The notes below the pieces were generated by a model, which had not been told where the DNA came from, made no database searches, and was given only the letters and a program-made list of their open reading frames with translations. Position numbers and translations under genes: made by a program. This document shows positions 13,556 through 16,787 of a DNA stretch of 16,787 bases, piece by piece. Origin of the DNA: an uncultured Salinimicrobium sp. (lineage in GTDB: Bacteria > Bacteroidota > Bacteroidia > Flavobacteriales > Flavobacteriaceae); contig CAMPJY010000041.1 of assembly GCA_946887025.1 (NCBI GenBank), positions 1-16,787 of the forward strand. Direction: 5' to 3'. Every line of letters begins with the position of its first letter. Within the stretch, counting starts at the first letter, position 1.

Positions 13556-14161
13556 TTACACCTTATCATGGACCTTTACATGCTCGCCGCCGTTCCAGAG
13601 GGTCAGGATATCCGTAGCTACCTGGGCTCCGCTCCCGCAGGCTATGGCAAACTGGCTGCGCCAGCCCGCCAGGCTTCCCGCAACGTACAGGCCGGGCGCC
13701 ATCAGGTGTTCCTCATTCCTTAGCTGAATTCTGTTCTTGGAGGCTTTAGACCTCTTGTGCGGCTCCACGAACTCTTCCAGGCCTTTTATCGCAAATAGAT
13801 TTGTATAGCCCACGGCAATCACTACGATGGCGGTGTGATAGGAGTTTTTATTGGTTATGACATTAAAGCCTTCAGCTTCCTTCCTAACCTCATACACCTT
13901 CTCTTTTGGAATTTGAACCACCTCCGGATAGGTTTTCGCCAGATGTACAGGACCGGATTCCAGAATATCTTTGCCTTTGGTTCCCGGCTCCATTCCCAGG
14001 ACGTTGTTGAAAAGGGCAGACTCCAGATGTGAAGCCTTCTGGTGCATGATGATCCCCAGCTTTTTGCCTTCTGCAAAGGGTTTATTCAAAGCAGACCCCA
14101 ACACCAGGGCACAGGACATGCCCGCAGCCCCGCCACCAATGACAAGAGCATCAAAATCCAT
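13556..14161 (-). CDS. Short FAD-dependent oxidoreductase (thioredoxin-reductase-like fold)
   Basis: A 201-aa protein with the two halves of an FAD-binding fold. The N-terminal Rossmann motif is DALVIGGGAAGMSCA (4-18), and TAIVVIAVGYT (110-120) lies where the second half begins. The C-terminal FAD motif is APGLYVAGSLAGWRSQFAIA (155-174), followed by GSGAQVATDI. The NAD(P)H domain and the CxxC redox pair of thioredoxin reductase are absent. The usual GD of the C-terminal motif is AGS here (S163), so flavin ribityl binding may differ. It probably oxidises or reduces an unknown partner. Its ATG shares one base with the stop of the 65-aa membrane gene (TAATG), so it is the last gene of a coupled operon with marC. 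Confidence 0.82.
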   Translation of the reverse strand: MDFDALVIGGGAAGMSCALVLGSALNKPFAEGKKLGIIMHQKASHLESALFNNVLGMEPGTKGKDILESGPVHLAKTYPEVVQIPKEKVYEVRKEAEGFNVITNKNSYHTAIVVIAVGYTNLFAIKGLEEFVEPHKRSKASKNRIQLRNEEHLMAPGLYVAGSLAGWRSQFAIACGSGAQVATDILTLWNGGEHVKVHDKV

Positions 14162-14358
14162 TATTTCCCCACTTTTTTTGCGATAGTTCGGGACATCAGC
14201 AGGATGACCATCAACAGGATGACACAGCTCGAGGCAAGGACTCCCACCAGGGCAGCCGCACTTTCCCCGGCCATGGGATCGCTGAAATCGAGGAAGGTCA
14301 GATTGTAAATGATCAGACCGGCCGCAAGGGCGATAAGGACGTAAATAAGAATTTTCAT
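14161..14358 (-). CDS. Small two-TM protein between marC and the FAD enzyme
   Basis: A 65-aa hydrophobic protein of unknown family. Predicted helices lie at about 3-22 and 36-57, with a short acidic linker (TFLDFSDPMAGES, 26-38) and a basic C-terminus RTIAKKVGK that should stay in the cytoplasm. The start overlaps the marC stop (ATGA) and its stop overlaps the oxidoreductase start (TAATG). These tight junctions support it as a real gene despite its size. A subunit or anchor role for either neighbour is possible but inferred. Confidence 0.75.
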   Translation of the reverse strand: MKILIYVLIALAAGLIIYNLTFLDFSDPMAGESAAALVGVLASSCVILLMVILLMSRTIAKKVGK

Positions 14359-14930
14359 ATGAATAAAGACTTTATGTTAGTGGCAAATAATTTCACGGCG
14401 ATGGCCAGAAGTATGATGCCGAATATTTTTCTAATGACGGTGATCCCCTGTTTTCCCAGGAAATGTTCAATTTTTCCCGAGGATTTCAGGACAATGTACA
14501 CAAAAACGATATTTATCAGGATGGCCACCACAATATTGACGGCATCATATTCTGCCCTCAGGGAAAGAATGGAGGTCATGGTACCGGCTCCCGCAATCAA
14601 GGGAAAGGCCAGGGGTACCACGGCTGCGGTTTCCATTTCGTCGTCCTTGTAGAGCTGGATTCCCAGGATCATCTCCAGGGCAAGAAAGAAGAGTACAAAG
14701 GCCCCAGCAACTGCGAAGGAATTTACATCTATGCCAATCAGGTTCAGGATCTCCTTTCCCAGAAACAGGAAGGCTATCATAAGGATCCCGGCCACGATGG
14801 TCGCCTTTTCACTCTGTATATGCCCCACCTTCTTCCGCAGGTCCAGGACAATGGGAATACTCCCGATGATATCGATCACCGCGAAAAGTATCATGCTGGC
14901 TGTGGCTATTTCCCTTAAATCGAGATTCAT
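14355..14930 (-). CDS. MarC family integral membrane protein
   Basis: A 191-aa inner-membrane protein with about six helices. It carries MarC/NAAT family features: an N-terminal helix with FAVIDIIGSIPIVLDL (16-31), the segment VVPLAFPLIAGAGTMTSILSL (104-124), and a C-terminal GITVIRKIFGIILLAIAVKL (162-181). The family was once linked to multiple antibiotic resistance in E. coli, but that role was not upheld; some archaeal homologues are reported as amino acid transporters. Substrate here is unknown. First gene of a three-gene overlapping operon, with a predicted promoter 20 bases upstream, divergent from the DUF3109 gene. Confidence 0.92.
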   Translation of the reverse strand: MNLDLREIATASMILFAVIDIIGSIPIVLDLRKKVGHIQSEKATIVAGILMIAFLFLGKEILNLIGIDVNSFAVAGAFVLFFLALEMILGIQLYKDDEMETAAVVPLAFPLIAGAGTMTSILSLRAEYDAVNIVVAILINIVFVYIVLKSSGKIEHFLGKQGITVIRKIFGIILLAIAVKLFATNIKSLFI

Positions 14931-14949
14931 ATAGTTAATTTGGAACTGA

Positions 14950-14977
14950 CAAATTTACGCTGAAAAAGAAGAACAAA
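14950..14977 (-). promoter_or_regulatory. Predicted promoter of the marC operon
   Basis: On the minus strand TTTG (14974-14977), a 16-base spacer, then TAAATTTG (14950-14957), a full match to TAnnTTTG. The spacer is slightly short. Confidence 0.6.
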
Positions 14978-15047
14978 CTTCCACGGCGCTCCTTAAATTT
15001 TAACTAAAGTAGCCAAATTATTATTTCTCAGTACTTAACAGATGAAT

Positions 15048-15055
15048 TACCTTTG
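15048..15055 (+). promoter_or_regulatory. Predicted -7 box immediately before the DUF3109 start
   Basis: TACCTTTG is a full match to TAnnTTTG and ends 5 bases before the ATG at 15060. If used, transcription would begin at or within a few bases of that ATG, giving a leaderless or nearly leaderless mRNA. This excludes the upstream in-frame ATG at 15042. Confidence 0.5.
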
Positions 15056-15059
15056 CAAA

Positions 15060-15632
15060 ATGTTTCAACTGGGAAAAACCATCATATCTGAAGACCTTCT
15101 GGAGAAGGATTTTGTGTGCAATCTTTCGGCCTGCAAGGGAGCCTGTTGTATAGAAGGCGACGCCGGGGCTCCGCTGGAAGAAGAGGAGACAAAGATCCTG
15201 GATGAGATCTATCCAAAGGTAAAGCCATTCCTGCGAAAAGAGGGCATCAAGGCCATCGAGGAACAGGGAAAATGGATCATTGGAGAAGATGGGGATTTCG
15301 AAACTCCGCTTATCAATGGAGCGGACTGTGCCTACGTCACCTTCGACAAAAAAGGCACTGCCCTTTGCGGAATTGAGGAAGCCTATAATCAGGGAGAGAT
15401 CAGCTGGAAAAAGCCTGTTTCCTGTCATTTGTACCCTGTCAGGGTTGATGACTATTCCGAATTTTCTGCAGTGAACTACCACAACTGGTACATCTGTGAC
15501 GATGCCTGTACTTTGGGCAAGGAACTACAGGTTCCCGTATACAAATTCGTAAAAGCCGCCCTGATCCGTAAATTCGGGGAAGACTGGTATGCGGAGCTGG
15601 AAAAAGTAGCAGCTTCCCTGGTGAAAAAATAG
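15060..15632 (+). CDS. DUF3109 family cysteine-rich protein
   Basis: A 190-aa cytoplasmic protein of the DUF3109 family, common and conserved in Bacteroidota but of unknown function. The start MFQLGKTIISEDLLEKDFVC is where the family usually begins. The cysteines sit in metal-binding-like clusters: C20, C25, C29, C30 (VCNLSACKGACC), C90 (GADC), C103 (ALCGIE), C122 (VSCHLYPVR) and C146/C150 (ICDDAC). This pattern resembles the YkgJ-like CxxCxxCC zinc or iron-sulfur proteins, so metal or cluster binding is likely but inferred. An in-frame ATG at 15042 would add six residues; it is disfavoured because the promoter box lies between the two ATGs. Divergent from marC. Confidence 0.88.
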   Translation: MFQLGKTIISEDLLEKDFVCNLSACKGACCIEGDAGAPLEEEETKILDEIYPKVKPFLRKEGIKAIEEQGKWIIGEDGDFETPLINGADCAYVTFDKKGTALCGIEEAYNQGEISWKKPVSCHLYPVRVDDYSEFSAVNYHNWYICDDACTLGKELQVPVYKFVKAALIRKFGEDWYAELEKVAASLVKK

Positions 15633-15949
15633 AGGAGTCGGGAGTCCGAAGACCGAAGTCAGAAGATTTTTTTCTGCAGGATTGCTTCCTTAGAGCTTCT
15701 AACACATACTCCCGACTTCGGACGCCGGACTTCGGACTTAAAACCTCATTTCCAGACATTTATCTTCTCCCTTTCAGATAATTTTATTACTTTTAAATCC
15801 TACCCTACACTTTTCTGAGGCCCCAACGCCATTGGACCTGAGTTTCCATGCGAAGCGACAGGCAAGTCCTATGGCAAGTCTCAGGCGTCCCCTATTCCGT
15901 CAGCACGGGCACAAACAAGAACTGATTCAATAACATAAAACCAGAAATC
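15633..15949. other. Repeat-bearing gap before the DUF4412 gene
   Basis: No gene was found on either strand. Two facing blocks of related repeat lie at 15636-15666 (gtcgggagtccgaag, gaccgaagtcagaag) and 15710-15739 (cccgacttcggac, gccggacttcggac), roughly inverted to each other. A structured segment follows at 15834-15890: ggacctgag pairs with ctcagg-CG-tcc (2-nt bulge), enclosing ccat / atgg. It could form in the leader of the next gene. No clear promoter box was seen. Confidence 0.6.
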
Positions 15950-16765
15950 ATGAAAAAGCTGACAATTTTATTTATCTCCCTGTTTTTAATGGGCAGCACC
16001 GCTGAAGCACAATTCCTAAAAAAGCTTCAGAAAAAAATAGAACAGAAGGTGGAGAAAAAAGTGATCGACAACGTTTCGGACAAAGCTGCCGCGGAAACTG
16101 AAAAGTCCCTCGACAAGATGTGGGAGATGGACCTGTCCAGCCTTCCCATGGGCATGGGAGGAGAAAGGGTTGACCCCGCAGAAATACCGGCAAGCTATAA
16201 CTTCGACTGGGAATACACCATGAACATGCACAGCAAGGAGGGCGATATGCAACTGACCTATCTCCTCAAAAAGGATTCTCCGCATTTCGGCATGCAGGTA
16301 CCCAGTGTTCCGGGGATGTTTATGGTGATGGATGGGGAAAATCAAATGATGGTGATGTATATGTCTTCAGAGGACAGCAAAATGCTTACAGCTACCAAAA
16401 TGGACCCGGCGAGCATCGAAGCTTCGCAAGAGGAGAATCCATATAAGGATGCGGAAATAAAAGAAATAGCCTCCAAGGAGATCATGGGCTACCAGTGTAA
16501 AGGCTATCAGACTGAAACTCCGGAGCACCTGATGACTTTCTATGTGACAGATGAAGCAGGGGTGAGTTTTAACGACATTTTTAAAGCAAATCAGAAGAAT
16601 GCCCCTGAAGGCTTCGATCCTGAATGGTTTGCCGATGGTACCGGGCTTATGATGGAGATGAATATGGTGGATAAGAATGATCCTTCCAAAAATGTAAGCA
16701 TGACCTGCACAGAGCTGGAGAAAAAGAATTTCACCATCAACAAGAGTGATTATCAGGTTTTTTAA
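15950..16765 (+). CDS. Secreted DUF4412-type protein, Met-rich
   Basis: A 271-aa exported protein with a cleavable signal peptide ending AEA (18-20) before Q21. A basic amphipathic helix follows (22-58: FLKKLQKKIEQKVEKKV and on). The region from about 85 to 270 resembles the DUF4412 domain, whose function is unknown; visible parts are FDWEYTMNMHSKEGDMQLTYLL (85-106) and IMGYQCKGYQTETPEHLMTFYV (178-199), which recalls the family's GYxCkky...W segment. The protein has over 20 Met, ten of them in residues 115-151. Two cysteines (C183, C253) could pair in the periplasm. The stop lies 22 bases before the window edge, so neighbours downstream are unknown. Confidence 0.8.
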   Translation: MKKLTILFISLFLMGSTAEAQFLKKLQKKIEQKVEKKVIDNVSDKAAAETEKSLDKMWEMDLSSLPMGMGGERVDPAEIPASYNFDWEYTMNMHSKEGDMQLTYLLKKDSPHFGMQVPSVPGMFMVMDGENQMMVMYMSSEDSKMLTATKMDPASIEASQEENPYKDAEIKEIASKEIMGYQCKGYQTETPEHLMTFYVTDEAGVSFNDIFKANQKNAPEGFDPEWFADGTGLMMEMNMVDKNDPSKNVSMTCTELEKKNFTINKSDYQVF

Positions 16766-16773
16766 ATAATCCC

Positions 16774-16787
16774 TCGCTGGTCCAAAT
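16774..16787. repeat. Partial copy of the ATCT-CC-AGAT hairpin element at the window edge
   Basis: The last 14 bases, tcgctggtccaaat, equal the reverse complement of 13528-13541, the outer arm and flank of the fourth hairpin in the 13408-13537 array. The element is cut by the end of the window. Confidence 0.6.

Overview
This window reads as chromosomal DNA of a marine or environmental Bacteroidota, most likely Flavobacteriaceae. Three things point there. Several genes carry the Bacteroidota -7 promoter box TAnnTTTG, some with a -33 TTTG/TTG about 16-20 bases upstream. The gene order prs / L25-Ctc / pth / ribF / HTTM gene / serS fits that group. The families found (DUF3109, DUF4412, PepSY-like lipoprotein, HupE/UreJ_2, S41 peptidase behind a dCMP deaminase) are also typical of it. 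No phage, IS transposase, CRISPR array or rRNA was found.

Layout. Positions 1-252 are a hairpin-rich repeat block. Positions 253-6658 (minus strand) are a housekeeping block read prs -> rplY -> pth -> ribF -> HTTM/vitamin K carboxylase-like membrane protein -> serS; it has internal promoters before rplY, ribF and serS and terminators after prs and rplY. Positions 6659-7004 hold the prs promoter, two copies of a 17-bp-arm hairpin and a tRNA promoter. tRNA-Leu(CAA) lies at 7005-7089 with its own terminator. The plus strand then carries a PepSY-like lipoprotein, a repeat-filled gap, a sialidase lipoprotein, an unrecognised two-TM protein, a HupE/UreJ-type membrane protein, and a coupled operon of dCMP deaminase, C-terminal processing protease and a small two-TM protein. 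Positions 13312-13537 are a heptamer tandem repeat followed by four related hairpins. A tightly coupled minus-strand operon (marC -> 65-aa membrane protein -> small FAD oxidoreductase) spans 13556-14930. It diverges from a cysteine-rich DUF3109 gene, and a secreted Met-rich DUF4412 protein closes the window.

How the genes work together. The minus block covers nucleotide precursor supply (PRPP), translation (L25, peptidyl-tRNA hydrolase, seryl-tRNA synthetase) and flavin cofactor synthesis. The plus-strand genes are mostly envelope proteins: lipoproteins, periplasmic protease and membrane proteins. The marC operon is the one gene cluster whose joint role is unclear.

What stands out is between the genes. 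Nearly every larger gap is filled with short structured repeats of several families: tiny hairpins with 2-nt loops and diverged but still pairing arms, 17-bp-arm hairpins, an 11-bp phased GTGCAC array, 7-bp tandems, and GAAGTCGGAAGTCCGAAG-type repeats. No convincing new multi-gene system is visible. The best leads are the ATCT-CC-AGAT hairpin array (which appears to recur at the right edge of the window), the phased GTGCAC array, the vitamin K carboxylase-like protein coupled to ribF, and the marC / small TM / FAD enzyme operon.
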